Positions 1-8,747 of a stretch of DNA of 51,122 bases are shown one piece after another. Numbering within the stretch: the first letter of the stretch is position 1; each line of letters starts with the position of its first letter. Origin of the DNA: Pseudonocardiaceae bacterium (GTDB lineage Bacteria; Actinomycetota; Actinomycetes; Mycobacteriales; Pseudonocardiaceae); NCBI GenBank assembly GCA_009379815.1, contig WHSY01000030.1:1-51122 (forward strand), read 5' to 3'. A model generated the notes under the pieces. The model searched no databases. It had not been told where the DNA came from and was given only the letters and a program-made list of their open reading frames with translations. The position numbers were made by a program, and so were the translations under genes.

Positions 1-357
1 GACCTGAAGGTCGTGCTCATCGAGGGCGGTTTCGCCTGGGTGCCGCCGCTGATGTGGCGGCTCGACGGGCTGTACCAGCGGCTGCGCGACGAGGTGTCCC
101 ACCTGCGGCGCCGGCCCTCGGACTACCTCCGCGACCGCATCCGGATCACGACCCAGCCCATCGAGGAACCCGAGCGGCCCGCCGACCTGCACGACCTCAT
201 CAACGACGTCGGTGAGCACGTGCTGATGTTCTCGACCGACTACCCGCACTGGGACTTCGACAATCCACGCCGGGCGTTCCAGACCAAACTCCCCGCCGAC
301 CTGCACGCGCGCATCATGCACGACAACGCCTACCACTACTACCACTTCGACTCATGA
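1..357 (+). CDS. Amidohydrolase-family metal-dependent hydrolase, C-terminal part
   Basis: The open frame enters from the left edge, so only the last 118 codons are present. The C-terminal stretch FSTDYPHWDFDNPRRAF is typical of amidohydrolase 2 (ACMSD-like) TIM-barrel hydrolases; the Asp of STDYPHWD is a likely metal ligand or catalytic acid by family knowledge. These enzymes decarboxylate or hydrolyse small aromatic or cyclic acids; the substrate cannot be told here. Its stop overlaps the Rieske protein start in an ATGA, so the two are translationally coupled and probably act in one pathway. No start is visible. Confidence 0.75.
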   Translation, partial: DLKVVLIEGGFAWVPPLMWRLDGLYQRLRDEVSHLRRRPSDYLRDRIRITTQPIEEPERPADLHDLINDVGEHVLMFSTDYPHWDFDNPRRAFQTKLPADLHARIMHDNAYHYYHFDS

Positions 358-824
358 CCACCGCAGGCCGCAACCGCCACGTGATCGTAGCGGAATGCAG
401 TGAGATCCCGCCGGGCCACCGCAAGATCGTGGATGTCGGCGACAGGTCGATCGGAGTCTTCAATCTCGGTGGCGAGTACTTCGCCATCCGGAATTCCTGC
501 CCGCACGCCGGAGGCCCGCTCTGTCAGGGGACCCGATCGGGTCTCGTCGTATCCGATGAGCCGGGCCGGTACGACTACATCCGCCGGGGAGAGGTCCTGC
601 GCTGCCCCTGGCACCAGTGGGAATTCGATATCCGTACGGGACAGTCGTGGTTCGACCCCGCGAAGACTCGGGTCCGTCGTTACGACGTGCGTCTCGAGAA
701 GGGGGCGGATCTACTGGAAGACGATGAGCAGGACATGCTGAAAGCGGGTATGCGGAAGGGCCCGTACTCGGCCGAGACATACCCGGTGCGAGCGGACGGC
801 GAGTATGTCGTTATCGAACTGTGA
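354..824 (+). CDS. Rieske [2Fe-2S] domain protein (ferredoxin-like)
   Basis: A 156-aa protein with both Rieske cluster motifs: Cys49-x-His51 in SCPHAGG and Cys84-x2-His87 in CPWHQWEF. It is small and has no catalytic mononuclear-iron domain, so it is a ferredoxin-like electron carrier or a subunit, not a complete ring-hydroxylating oxygenase. The gap between the motif pairs is longer than in many Rieske ferredoxins because of an insert rich in Gly, Arg and Asp. It overlaps the upstream amidohydrolase by 4 nt, so the two are co-expressed. The partner enzyme is not visible. Confidence 0.85.
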   Translation: MTTAGRNRHVIVAECSEIPPGHRKIVDVGDRSIGVFNLGGEYFAIRNSCPHAGGPLCQGTRSGLVVSDEPGRYDYIRRGEVLRCPWHQWEFDIRTGQSWFDPAKTRVRRYDVRLEKGADLLEDDEQDMLKAGMRKGPYSAETYPVRADGEYVVIEL

Positions 825-890
825 CGCCTGGTCGTCAGGCCACGCAGCGGCTATCCTGAATACTGCGCAACACCCTGTGATCGGGCGATC

Positions 891-1637
891 ATGACGAGGA
901 GCTGGGCGCGAGTGACGACGACGTATCCCGGTGGCCCACCGCTGGAACTGGGCAAGGTAACCACGAGGTCAGACCTGGTCGCCGAATCGTTGCGCGCTGC
1001 GATCCTGTCCGGCGAGCTCGAACCTGGCCAGACCTTGGTGGAACGCCAGTTGGCGACGATGTTGGGGGTGTCGAAGACACCCGTGCGGGAGGCGCTGATC
1101 GCGCTCTCGTCGTCCGGGCTCGTCGTGATGTCACGGAACCACGGTGTCGTGGTGCGGACACTGACCAGTGACGAGGTGCGCAAGATTTACGAGCTGCGGA
1201 TGCTGCTCGAGCCGTGGGCGGTGGGCCGTGCAGCAGCGCTGCATGCCACGGTCGCGTCGCGCAATGCCCACGCCGCCCTCGACGAGGCCTTCGCCAGGTT
1301 CGAAGCCGATGATCAGGTCGCGGTCAACCTGGCGAACCGGCGGTTTCACCGCGCGCTGTATTCGCACACCGACAACGAACTCGTCATATCCCAGCTCGAT
1401 CGGATGCAGGATCTCGTCGCCCTCGCGCTCCAGGTATCGGAGGTGTGGAAGGGCGGAGCACGTCCGTTCGGCAAGCCGGAGCTGGAGGAGCATCGCGCCG
1501 TCCTGGACGCAGTTGATGGGCGTGACGGGCACCGCGCCGAGGCTCAGGCGCGCGGGCACATCGAGCACGCCATGGCCGCGCTGGAGCTGAACCCGCGGTC
1601 GAACTTGGGCCCTCCTGGTCGGAATGGCGAGAGCTAG
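891..1637 (+). CDS. GntR/FadR-family transcriptional regulator (FCD domain)
   Basis: A 248-aa protein with an N-terminal winged helix (about residues 25-90, including the family signature LVERQLATMLGVSKTPVREAL) and a helical FCD ligand-binding domain (about 95-225). FadR-subfamily regulators usually respond to carboxylic acids and repress adjacent catabolic genes, here probably the amidohydrolase/Rieske pair. Start choice: ATG at 891 is weakly supported. An in-frame GTG at 912 has an AGGAG 10 nt upstream and may be the true start (241 aa). Confidence 0.85.
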   Translation: MTRSWARVTTTYPGGPPLELGKVTTRSDLVAESLRAAILSGELEPGQTLVERQLATMLGVSKTPVREALIALSSSGLVVMSRNHGVVVRTLTSDEVRKIYELRMLLEPWAVGRAAALHATVASRNAHAALDEAFARFEADDQVAVNLANRRFHRALYSHTDNELVISQLDRMQDLVALALQVSEVWKGGARPFGKPELEEHRAVLDAVDGRDGHRAEAQARGHIEHAMAALELNPRSNLGPPGRNGES

Positions 1638-1877
1638 GTTCGCTCGGATGAGCGTGAGAGGCAATATTGCTCAGCGAGGCCCGCGCTGTGTAGCACCGGC
1701 GACGGGATCGAGCTTATCCTCGCAGCGTCGGTGCAACTTGGTGATCGACAATTGTGAGAAGAGCGCGCCAGCCGAGGTTCGCAGCCGCATCGAATGCGAC
1801 TCCTGTCCGCGACACGAGTGCGCATGAGACCAGACTGCCGACCTGAGCTAGCCAGCACCGGGTGCGAGCCAGCGGTC
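1638..1877. other. Intergenic region between convergent genes, nothing recognised
   Basis: About 240 bp between the FadR-type gene and the 3' end of the transfer operon. Short frames here have no ribosome-binding site or recognisable product. It was checked for a tRNA or att-like sequence, which would mark an element boundary, and none was seen. Confidence 0.4.
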
Positions 1878-2183
1878 TCAGGTGCCGACGTCGGCGCGCA
1901 GGGACTCGGCGAGCTTGACCAGCCGCAGCGCCTCCTCTCGCTCGGGCGTTGCGCGGGTGTCGGCGGTGATCGTCAGCAGCAGGTAGCGGCGCAACGCCCG
2001 GTCGGTGTCGTCGTAGCTGCTGTTGCGCAGCCAGCGGAAGAACTCATTGAGGAACGGCTCGATCGACTGCGCGGTGCGGTCAGGGCCGGTGACCTGCACC
2101 GCGGCACGGACAGCGGTGAGCGCATCGAGCTGTCGCTCGCTGGCCCCGGAGATCGCACCCAGCAGGCTGTGCTCGTCGAGCAT
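1878..2183 (-). CDS. Hypothetical protein, last gene of the transfer operon
   Basis: A 101-aa, mostly helical, charged protein beginning MLDEHSLLGAISGASERQ. No family recognised. The frame is open upstream, but that part is Cys/Trp/Arg-rich and unlike coding sequence, so the ATG at 2183 was chosen. It lacks a clear Shine-Dalgarno, and ATG 2195 is possible. It follows the DUF3987 gene in the same direction after an 89-bp spacer with an inverted repeat, so it may be transcribed separately. Confidence 0.5.
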   Translation of the reverse strand: MLDEHSLLGAISGASERQLDALTAVRAAVQVTGPDRTAQSIEPFLNEFFRWLRNSSYDDTDRALRRYLLLTITADTRATPEREEALRLVKLAESLRADVGT

Positions 2184-2257
2184 GCACCAGACCATAGCGC
2201 CCGGCACCGGCCACCAGCACCCACGCGAAGATGGTCGACAGCACACAGCACAAACAA

Positions 2258-2310
2258 CAGAAACAGCGCAAGTCAGGTTGGCGACGCTTCTGCTGTTTCC
2301 GCTGTTTCTG
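2258..2310 (-). repeat. Inverted repeat at the 3' end of the DUF3987 gene
   Basis: CAGAAACAGCG at 2258-2268 pairs perfectly with CGCTGTTTCTG at 2300-2310 (11 bp, 31-nt loop). The right arm lies in the last codons of the gene and the left arm just after its stop. The right arm sits in a purine-rich tract that repeats GAAACAGC and encodes Ala-Glu-Thr repeats. A hairpin in the minus-strand transcript could terminate or stabilise it, but there is no T-run, so intrinsic termination is uncertain. Confidence 0.4.
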
Positions 2311-4255
2311 CTGCGAGGACGTGGGGGTTGACGTCGTAGGGCGGCACGGTCGGCCGGCCGCGCCGGCCGGTGGCTGGTGGGGCGGGTGCTCGGCGCAGGT
2401 AGCCGTGCTCCTCGAGCAGCTGCAGCGGCGGGTCGAGGTCGGCGCCCTTGGCAAACCGGGTTCGGGGCAGACTGGCGAGCAGCTCGCGGCGGGTGAACCG
2501 ATCGCGACGGGTGCGGATGATCCAGTCGAGGATGATGCGGGCGCCTTCGACGGTCGGGTCGTTGTCCATGAGGTCGAACACGGCCAGCGCGTGGGCGAGG
2601 TAGTAGTGCCCGATCCTCGCGGCATCCTCCACGGTGGCCGCTGGGATGGGGCCGGTGTAGCCGGTGCGCAGCCCCCCGGCGAGGTGCAGCAGCCCGGCCA
2701 GCCGGGCGATCGCGCCGTTGAGTTTGCTCGCCCAGTCCGCCAGGTGCCCGAGCTCGGCCCCGTCGGCCAGGCGGGGCTCGAGCTCGGCTTCCAGCGCCAG
2801 CATCAGCTGATCGGCTTCCTCGCTCAGGACGAGAGGGGCGGCCGGGTCGTGGTCGGCCAGGGTGAGCGCGAGGGCGCGCAGCTCGGTGTCGTAGGTGGCT
2901 GCCACGTCCGCTGGGATGGCGGGGGCGCCGATGCGGCGGTGGCCGACGGTGTTGGCCGGCACCGCGTATAGGATGCGGGCGAGCAGGCCGCGGCCGCGGA
3001 AGCCGGGCATGCGAGCGATGTCGCGCAGCACCTCAGGCTGTACCGCCAGCCCGAGCGTCAGCGCCGGGTGGGCGACGTGTTCGGCGGCGCGGCCCTTGCG
3101 GTCGACGCGCAGCAGGTCGCCGGCGTGGCCCTTGAGAAAGACCTCCAGGTTGGGCACCCCGGCCGAGTAGCGCCCGGCCAGAGTCGTGAAGATGCCGCCC
3201 TCGGCCGAGAGCACCGCCAGCCGGCCGCCCTGCTCGGCCAGCAGGCTGCCGGCGGCCTCAGCGGTGATGTCGTCGGCGACCAGCCGGGGCGTGGCCGGGA
3301 CGGTGACCTGCTCGGCGGCCAGCGCGGCGTCGGCGGCCATCCCCAGCGCCTCGGCCCGAGCCTCGGGGTTGGCCGTGTCCGCGGCGCCGGTGGCGTGGCG
3401 CTCCGCGTCGCGGTGGGCGGTGCGCTGCGCCAGCTGCGCGTCGATGATCAACGGGCGGGACTGCTCGACGAGCTGGGCCTCCGCGGCGAACAGCGGCGCC
3501 GTCATAGCGGCGAACACCGCCGACTTACGCGAACCCGGCGGCATGGCCACGACGGTGAACAGGTTCACCGGCTCGACCCAGCCAGGCCGGACCTGCACCC
3601 TCGCCCGACCCCCAGCAGCGGCGGACAGGGCGGCCAGCGCAACGCAGCCGGCCAGATCGGGCGGGGTCTGGGTGAACGTGGCAACCGCCTCGACGTGCTG
3701 CGCCAACCAGCCTGGCAGCGCGTCGACGGGAAACCGGGGCAGCGCACGCCGCGGCGCCAGCGGGGTGGGTGGCTCCCAGCGGCCAGCGGGCGGTAGCTCC
3801 TCGAGGCTGTCGACGAACGAGCTCATCGCCTGGTCGACCACACCGTCGAGGTCAGTGTCGGTGTCGGCCAGCTGCTGCAGCCGGCTGCCCAGCGCGTGGA
3901 CGTGCCGGCGTCGCCAGGCCTCGATGATCTGCTCGGCCAGCCACTCCGGGGTGCCGCCGCAGACCTGGGCCGACGCCATGTAGTCCGTCAGCAGGACGCC
4001 GTTGCGTAGCCGGCCCATCAGGTTCGGCACATCGGTCCGAGCTCGCAGCGTCTCGGCGATGTACAGCACCCCGGCGTCAGCGCCGTGCTGCTCGGCGGCG
4101 ACCACGATCGCGTCGTGGATCACCCCGTGCAGCGGCTGCTGGAAGTGCTCGCGGCGCAGCGGCAGCCGCAGCACCGACGCCGGCCGGTGCAGCAGCAGCC
4201 CCAGCAACGCCGTCTCGTGGTCCAGCGCCTGCGGATGCGGCGACTTCGCCGTCAC
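2273..4255 (-). CDS. DUF3987/YfjI-family protein with DnaB-like N-terminal domain (replication protein)
   Basis: A 660-aa protein. Residues about 10-110 (HETALLGLLLHRPASVLRL and following) resemble the DnaB-helicase N-terminal domain. The rest is DUF3987-like, with a degenerate P-loop MPPGSRKSAVF near residues 235-245. DUF3987 proteins occur on phages, plasmids and integrative elements and are thought to act in element replication as helicase/primase-like factors. It ends in a low-complexity Ala-Glu-Thr tail. It starts about 20 bp after the FtsK-like gene on the same strand, so it is probably co-transcribed. No rolling-circle initiator lies in this module, so it may fill the replication role in element A (inference). 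Confidence 0.75.
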   Translation of the reverse strand: MTAKSPHPQALDHETALLGLLLHRPASVLRLPLRREHFQQPLHGVIHDAIVVAAEQHGADAGVLYIAETLRARTDVPNLMGRLRNGVLLTDYMASAQVCGGTPEWLAEQIIEAWRRRHVHALGSRLQQLADTDTDLDGVVDQAMSSFVDSLEELPPAGRWEPPTPLAPRRALPRFPVDALPGWLAQHVEAVATFTQTPPDLAGCVALAALSAAAGGRARVQVRPGWVEPVNLFTVVAMPPGSRKSAVFAAMTAPLFAAEAQLVEQSRPLIIDAQLAQRTAHRDAERHATGAADTANPEARAEALGMAADAALAAEQVTVPATPRLVADDITAEAAGSLLAEQGGRLAVLSAEGGIFTTLAGRYSAGVPNLEVFLKGHAGDLLRVDRKGRAAEHVAHPALTLGLAVQPEVLRDIARMPGFRGRGLLARILYAVPANTVGHRRIGAPAIPADVAATYDTELRALALTLADHDPAAPLVLSEEADQLMLALEAELEPRLADGAELGHLADWASKLNGAIARLAGLLHLAGGLRTGYTGPIPAATVEDAARIGHYYLAHALAVFDLMDNDPTVEGARIILDWIIRTRRDRFTRRELLASLPRTRFAKGADLDPPLQLLEEHGYLRRAPAPPATGRRGRPTVPPYDVNPHVLAAETAETAEASPT

Positions 4256-4275
4256 GTCACGCCCCTCTCGCTGCG

Positions 4276-6126
4276 TCAGTTGTGTGTTGCCAGCGCCCGG
4301 CGGACCTGGCCCATGCTCAATCCGGTCGCGCGCATCAGGGCGGCGGTGTCCGTGGCGGCGCCCTCGTCGAGCGCCTGCTTCACCCGCCGAGCGGCCTCGC
4401 CGTCGTCAATGGCCGCTACCGGCTGCAGGTCGCCACTGGCGGGCGCGATGGGGTCGGCCTCGTCCTCGCCAGTCAGCTCTGGCACGTTCACCGGCTCGCC
4501 GTCCCCAACGGGTTGCAGCGGGGTAGCGGTGAGCGGCCACGCGGCGGGGTGGTCCAGCAGCAGCGACCGAGCGCGGATCATCCGCGCGGTGAGCATGTAG
4601 CCCAGCCCCTTGGTGGGAGATCCGTCGGGGAACTCGGCCGGCAGGTGGTGCAGCGGCTCCGGCATCGGAGCACCACTGGTGATCATGTTGCCGGTGGTGG
4701 ACTCGGTCACGCGAAGGCCCACGATGGTGCCGCCCTTGAGCTGGTCTCGGAGCACGGTCGACCCGCCGAGCTGTTTTGCGCTGGGCACCTGCGTGGCCAG
4801 CACCACGCTGATCGCGAACTTGCGGCCCTCCTGGGAGAGCTTCTCGACCATGCGGCGCAGGTCTTGATTGCTGGTGCCTTCGACCTCGTCGTCCATGAGC
4901 AGCCTGTGGGCCTCGTCGATGACGATGACCAGCAACGGCGTGTCCGGTGTGGGGTCGATCGAGCCACCGCCTTGGCGTTTGATCACCGCGCGGCGCGCGT
5001 CCATGCGCTTGAGCGCGTAGCGCAGCAGCTTGCGGGCATCCCCTGGAGTCTCGGCGGCCAGCGGCACCCGGTCGGTCCACTGCGGCAACGACGCGCCGTC
5101 GCCCCCGTCGATGATCAGCGGGACGATGCGGTCGGAGGCGCCAGCCTCGGTCAGGACAAGGTCGAGAACCTTCGTCTTGCCCGACCCGTTGACTCCGGAC
5201 ACCAGCGCGTGGGCGGCGCCGTCGCCGGGCCACCAGAAGCGGAACCGCAACAGTTCGCCGTCGGCGGTGGTCATCAGCGGGAACGTGCCGCGGGCGGGGT
5301 CCAGACCTGGCCCGGTCCAGCGGGTGATCTTCTCCAGCGGGTCGCTGGTCAGCACAGTCAGCCGGGCGGTGCGCACGGACGCGCCGGGGATGGCCTCGGT
5401 GAAAACCCGGCCGTCGGGCAGCCCGTAAACGGAAAGAACCGCCTTGTGCGCGGCGATGACCTCGTGCCAGTGCTGCCCGATCGGCAGTTCCACGGTCGCC
5501 TTCCACCCGTAGCGGAACTCGTCCACATCGAAGAGGCGCGAGCCCGCCAGGGCCTTACCCTTCGCGCCGAGGTGGCGGCCCCAGGTGACCGCTCGCGGGT
5601 CCGGCGCGGACTCCGGCGCGCGCGGCGGCTGCGGGAACTCCGGGGGTCGGGCGGCCAGGTCGTCGAGCTCGGCAGCGACGTCCGGGTCGGGCTCGGCGTG
5701 GCGGGCCCACCACGGGATGGCCAGTGCCGCCCCGCCCAGCCACAGCAAGCCCGGCATGATGCCGTCGACCCCTGCCAAGGCGGCGGTGGTCTGCCACCCG
5801 GCCGAGCTCGCTGCGGCGACGGCGGCGTAGACGCGGTTCCAGCGGGTGGCGTGGTGGTGGGCGTAGGCGTAGGCACCGGCGGCCGCGCCGAGCCCCGCCC
5901 CCAGGGGTAGCAGCACGGCTCCGCCGGAAACCACGGCCGCGGCTGCGCCGGCCGCGTGCGTGCCACCGATCGCTGCCAGCGGTAGCCCCTGGCGGCGGTA
6001 GCGGCGCCGCAGCCGGCGGGCCTCGGCGCGGGTCAGCTCCCACGGACTCGGCGGCAGCGTGTCAGCACCGTCGGCCTCGGGCGGGTCAGTCTGCTGCTGG
6101 ATGGGCTGGGTGTCGCGGCCGGCCAT
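4276..6126 (-). CDS. FtsK/SpoIIIE (TraB-type) DNA translocase for conjugation
   Basis: A 616-aa protein. Hydrophobic segments lie near residues 50-135, including a Gly/Ala-rich stretch that fits one or two membrane passes. The ATPase has Walker A GVNGSGKT (about residue 310) and Walker B LLVIVIDEAH (about 399). The C-terminus looks like a small winged helix (ATGLSMGQVRRAL). Actinobacterial AICEs transfer double-stranded DNA with one FtsK-like hexameric pump, TraB, whose C-terminal winged helix recognises element repeats. ATG 6126 was chosen because GAAAGGA lies 6 nt upstream; the frame is open to 6174. Confidence 0.85.
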   Translation of the reverse strand: MAGRDTQPIQQQTDPPEADGADTLPPSPWELTRAEARRLRRRYRRQGLPLAAIGGTHAAGAAAAVVSGGAVLLPLGAGLGAAAGAYAYAHHHATRWNRVYAAVAAASSAGWQTTAALAGVDGIMPGLLWLGGAALAIPWWARHAEPDPDVAAELDDLAARPPEFPQPPRAPESAPDPRAVTWGRHLGAKGKALAGSRLFDVDEFRYGWKATVELPIGQHWHEVIAAHKAVLSVYGLPDGRVFTEAIPGASVRTARLTVLTSDPLEKITRWTGPGLDPARGTFPLMTTADGELLRFRFWWPGDGAAHALVSGVNGSGKTKVLDLVLTEAGASDRIVPLIIDGGDGASLPQWTDRVPLAAETPGDARKLLRYALKRMDARRAVIKRQGGGSIDPTPDTPLLVIVIDEAHRLLMDDEVEGTSNQDLRRMVEKLSQEGRKFAISVVLATQVPSAKQLGGSTVLRDQLKGGTIVGLRVTESTTGNMITSGAPMPEPLHHLPAEFPDGSPTKGLGYMLTARMIRARSLLLDHPAAWPLTATPLQPVGDGEPVNVPELTGEDEADPIAPASGDLQPVAAIDDGEAARRVKQALDEGAATDTAALMRATGLSMGQVRRALATHN

Positions 6127-6162
6127 CACGAGTCCTTTCTCGGGTGTCATGGCCTGGCGGGT

Positions 6163-6204
6163 GCCATCAGCCACAGACCGCGGTCGTGGGCTGTGGCTGA
6201 TGGC
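6163..6204. repeat. Perfect 14-bp inverted repeat (hairpin) before the translocase gene
   Basis: GCCATCAGCCACAG (6163-6176) and CTGTGGCTGATGGC (6191-6204) are perfect inverted repeats with a 14-nt loop, in the 110-bp gap between two minus-strand genes. No T-run follows in either direction, so this is not a textbook terminator. It could attenuate translocase expression, or be a protein-binding or transfer-related site. Confidence 0.6.
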
Positions 6205-6236
6205 CCCTTCAGCCGGGGAACGGTCAAGCTCGCTGG

Positions 6237-7682
6237 TCAGTGGTCGTCATACCAGGACTTCGCGGCGACGTTGCCCGAGCCGCCGGCCCCGGCCACGGCC
6301 TCGGCGACCGGCTCGTGGCGCTGCTGAACGTGGCGGGCGGTCCGCTCGGCCAGCGGCGACGAGGTGTCGAGCATGTCGACCAGCTCACCGACGTTCGTGA
6401 TGGTGTCGTTGTCGACCTCGGCCGCGGTCAGGTTGTCGATCAGCGTCTGGGCGGTCTCGTGGGCGGCGGCCAGCTGCCGCGACAACGTGGTCAGCGTGGC
6501 CACGGTGTCGGTGTAGCCCTCGCCGGTGCCGGCGACCTGCTGGCCGGCTGGGAGTGCGTTCATGGCGGTACCTCCAGTGGTGAACTGTGGTTTGTCTCCG
6601 CTGCCGCCGCAGGGGCGGTAGGGCTTCGGGGTGTCGTCGCCGAGGCTGGCCTCGTGTGCGTCATAGCGATCGATCAGCACCGCCTCGAGCTGCTCGTCGG
6701 TGCCGCTGGTCCCCCGCTCTCGTAGCTGCGCAATGCAGTCGGCGCAGCCACGGTTACCGGCCTCCAGGTCGCGGACACAGCGCGGGTTGGGGCATTCGAT
6801 GGAGTCGGCCGGGTCGACGGCACTGTTCGCTGGCGAGGCTCGCTCGGGCGACGGCACCCCGATGCCGGCGAGTGTCCAGCCGCGCTGCGGGTGGTAGTAG
6901 ACCTCCGGCACCGTGGCAGTCGGCCGGCCATTGGCGCCGAGCACGCTGACCCGCGGCGTCTGCTCGGCCGCGCGCTCGGCGGCATCCCTGTCGCGGTGCG
7001 CGGTGACCCGCAGGGTGCCGTCGTCGGCGACGGTGGCTACACCCCAGGCGGTGGCATCGCGGTCCAGGTCGGCGTAGTCCAGCGAGGGATCGTCGGCGGC
7101 GCCGTCGCCAGCGGGGGTCTGCGGGTCGCGGGTGGCGGCCTGCCAGCCGACGCAGGCCGGGCACACTCGCCCGCCCTGCGGTTCGTCGATCATCCGGTTC
7201 GCGGTGGTGTAGACACCGCAGGCCGGGCGGGGCTCGAGCACCGTCTCCGTACCCACGGGGTCGGCCTCGTCCCCGCCGGCGCTGGCGCGGTGTCGGCGGC
7301 GGTACTCATCCCAGGTCTGGCGATAGCTCCAGTCCCGGCGGGCGCCCTCGCGGCCGAGCCGACTGCCCTCGCGAGCACCGGCCGCCGCGCCCTCACGAGC
7401 ACCCTGGATGGCGGCGAATCCGCCCCGCACGGCACCGGCCGTGACCCAACCGACGGCGTAGGCCCACCACAGCGGATCGCGCGGACCGGTGGCCCGAGCG
7501 GCCCGCAACCGGCTGGCGCAGGTCGCCGTACGCGCCTGGCGGGTCTTGTCGCGGGTGGCCCGGCGCTGCTGGGTGCGTTGCTGGGTCTCGGCCCACGCGG
7601 CGGCCGAGCGGCGTTTTGACTGCTCCCAGCCGCGGGTGACGACCGCCGCGACGATCATCGACAGGATCAGGTCGGCGCCCAT
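6237..7682 (-). CDS. Hypothetical conjugation-module protein, possibly with an internal translation start
   Basis: A 481-aa protein. It has an N-terminal hydrophobic segment (GADLILSMIVAAVV), a long basic Gln/Arg/Ala-rich region, a Trp-rich segment near residues 65-80, and Cys pairs (CPAC; CPNPRC...CADC) suggesting zinc sites. Family not recognised. The frame is open far upstream, but that stretch is antisense-like Arg-rich shadow over the previous gene, so ATG 7682, 2 nt after that gene's stop, was chosen. At 6563 an in-frame ATG (MNALPAGQQ...) has GGAGG 7 nt upstream, so a separate 108-aa product may also be made. Confidence 0.6.
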   Translation of the reverse strand: MGADLILSMIVAAVVTRGWEQSKRRSAAAWAETQQRTQQRRATRDKTRQARTATCASRLRAARATGPRDPLWWAYAVGWVTAGAVRGGFAAIQGAREGAAAGAREGSRLGREGARRDWSYRQTWDEYRRRHRASAGGDEADPVGTETVLEPRPACGVYTTANRMIDEPQGGRVCPACVGWQAATRDPQTPAGDGAADDPSLDYADLDRDATAWGVATVADDGTLRVTAHRDRDAAERAAEQTPRVSVLGANGRPTATVPEVYYHPQRGWTLAGIGVPSPERASPANSAVDPADSIECPNPRCVRDLEAGNRGCADCIAQLRERGTSGTDEQLEAVLIDRYDAHEASLGDDTPKPYRPCGGSGDKPQFTTGGTAMNALPAGQQVAGTGEGYTDTVATLTTLSRQLAAAHETAQTLIDNLTAAEVDNDTITNVGELVDMLDTSSPLAERTARHVQQRHEPVAEAVAGAGGSGNVAAKSWYDDH

Positions 7683-7684
7683 GG

Positions 7685-8107
7685 TCAGCCCCCGATCAAC
7701 CGGCCGAGGCTCTCGGCGCCGACCTGGGCGATCGAGGCCGTCAGCCCGGAGCCGACGTCGGCCAGCGGCCCCACCGCAGCGAGAAAGAGCAGCGGTAGCA
7801 CGATCAGCCCTGCCATGGCGGGCTTGTCGACCTTGCGGTCCACGCCGATGTCCCAGCAGACGACCACGGTCGTGATCAGGGTGGCGACGCCGACGACCAG
7901 GCCGGCGCTGGTGCCGAACAGGTCGGCGATCAGCCCACCGGCATCGGACAGCAACCCGGATGCCCAGACGCCGATGCCAGTCTCGGCGAGGCTCGCACCG
8001 CCGATCGCGGCCAGCCCGCCTTTGACCCACTGCATCCACGGCTTGGCCGGCTTCTTCCGCAGGAAGATCAGCAGGCCGAAGGCGGTGCACATGATGGCGA
8101 AGTTCAT
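7685..8107 (-). CDS. Membrane protein of the conjugation module
   Basis: A 140-aa protein with hydrophobic segments near residues 1-16, 28-50, 64-86 and 95-115, so about three or four membrane helices. Polar clusters (RKKPAKPW, DRKVDKP) lie between them. GAGGAG lies 6 nt before ATG 8107. Family not recognised. Its place upstream of the translocase and downstream of other membrane proteins suggests an Spd-type (intramycelial spread) or pore-associated role, by analogy with AICEs only. Confidence 0.65.
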   Translation of the reverse strand: MNFAIMCTAFGLLIFLRKKPAKPWMQWVKGGLAAIGGASLAETGIGVWASGLLSDAGGLIADLFGTSAGLVVGVATLITTVVVCWDIGVDRKVDKPAMAGLIVLPLLFLAAVGPLADVGSGLTASIAQVGAESLGRLIGG

Positions 8108-8135
8108 AGCGTTCTCCTCGGTTGTCTTGCTCGGG

Positions 8136-8747
8136 TCAGATCGCCAGCACGATGGGCAGCACGGTCATCAGCACGACCAGGACGGCGATGGCCACGCGGC
8201 TCGGGCGCTTGACGAGCTCGGCCAGGGCGTAGAGCCCGGCGACGAGCGGCAACGCGACGTAGTAGCCATAGAGCTGCCCGGCCACGCGCAGCGCGTCGAG
8301 GTCGCCGGCCCACTCGGCTCGGGCGATCCGGGCTCGAACGTCGCGCAGCGCGGCCGGGCGGGACCGCCACACCGATCCGTCCAGCGCGGCCCGCCCACTG
8401 TCGCGAGCCTCGGCCGCCCACCGGGTCGACACCACGCCAGCGCGCGCCACGAGGGTTCGCGGCTCTGCCCTCGCGCACGGAGCTGTGTCGGGTGACGTGT
8501 GGGCGGCCGGCAACAGTTGCGCTTGGTGACTGTCGGTGGCAGCCGCGCTGGGCGGAGCCGGGAAGGTCAGCACCCGGCCGCCGACCAGGCCGTGCCCGTC
8601 ATCGGTCTCGGGCGCCTCGCGCGCGGGCGCGCGCTCGGGTTCATGCTTAGGCTCATACTCGGGCCGACAGTGGGCCGTCCCGGCGGAGGGCTGTACCGGG
8701 GTCGAGGCCCGGATCAGGTCGGGTTTGGCGATGCCCATCTCGATCAC
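8136..8747 (-). CDS. Hypothetical protein with C-terminal membrane anchor
   Basis: A 203-aa protein. The N-terminal 90 residues are Pro/Ala/Glu-rich and probably disordered. A charged helical region follows, then two hydrophobic segments at about 155-177 and 183-203. The GTG start at 8747 forms a GTGA overlap with the stop of the preceding gene, which suggests coupling; ATG 8738 is an alternative. No family recognised. It is probably a membrane-associated component of the transfer module. Confidence 0.6.
   Translation of the reverse strand: MIEMGIAKPDLIRASTPVQPSAGTAHCRPEYEPKHEPERAPAREAPETDDGHGLVGGRVLTFPAPPSAAATDSHQAQLLPAAHTSPDTAPCARAEPRTLVARAGVVSTRWAAEARDSGRAALDGSVWRSRPAALRDVRARIARAEWAGDLDALRVAGQLYGYYVALPLVAGLYALAELVKRPSRVAIAVLVVLMTVLPIVLAI

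Noticed and set aside
1624-1827. 67-aa frame after the FadR-type gene
   Set aside because: Overlaps the regulator end, has no ribosome-binding site and no protein-like pattern.
2231-2971. Long plus-strand frame (246 aa) opposite the DUF3987 gene
   Set aside because: Gly/Val/Gln-rich shadow of a well-supported gene, without start signals; the same holds for the large plus-strand frames opposite the FtsK-like gene (4282-5910).
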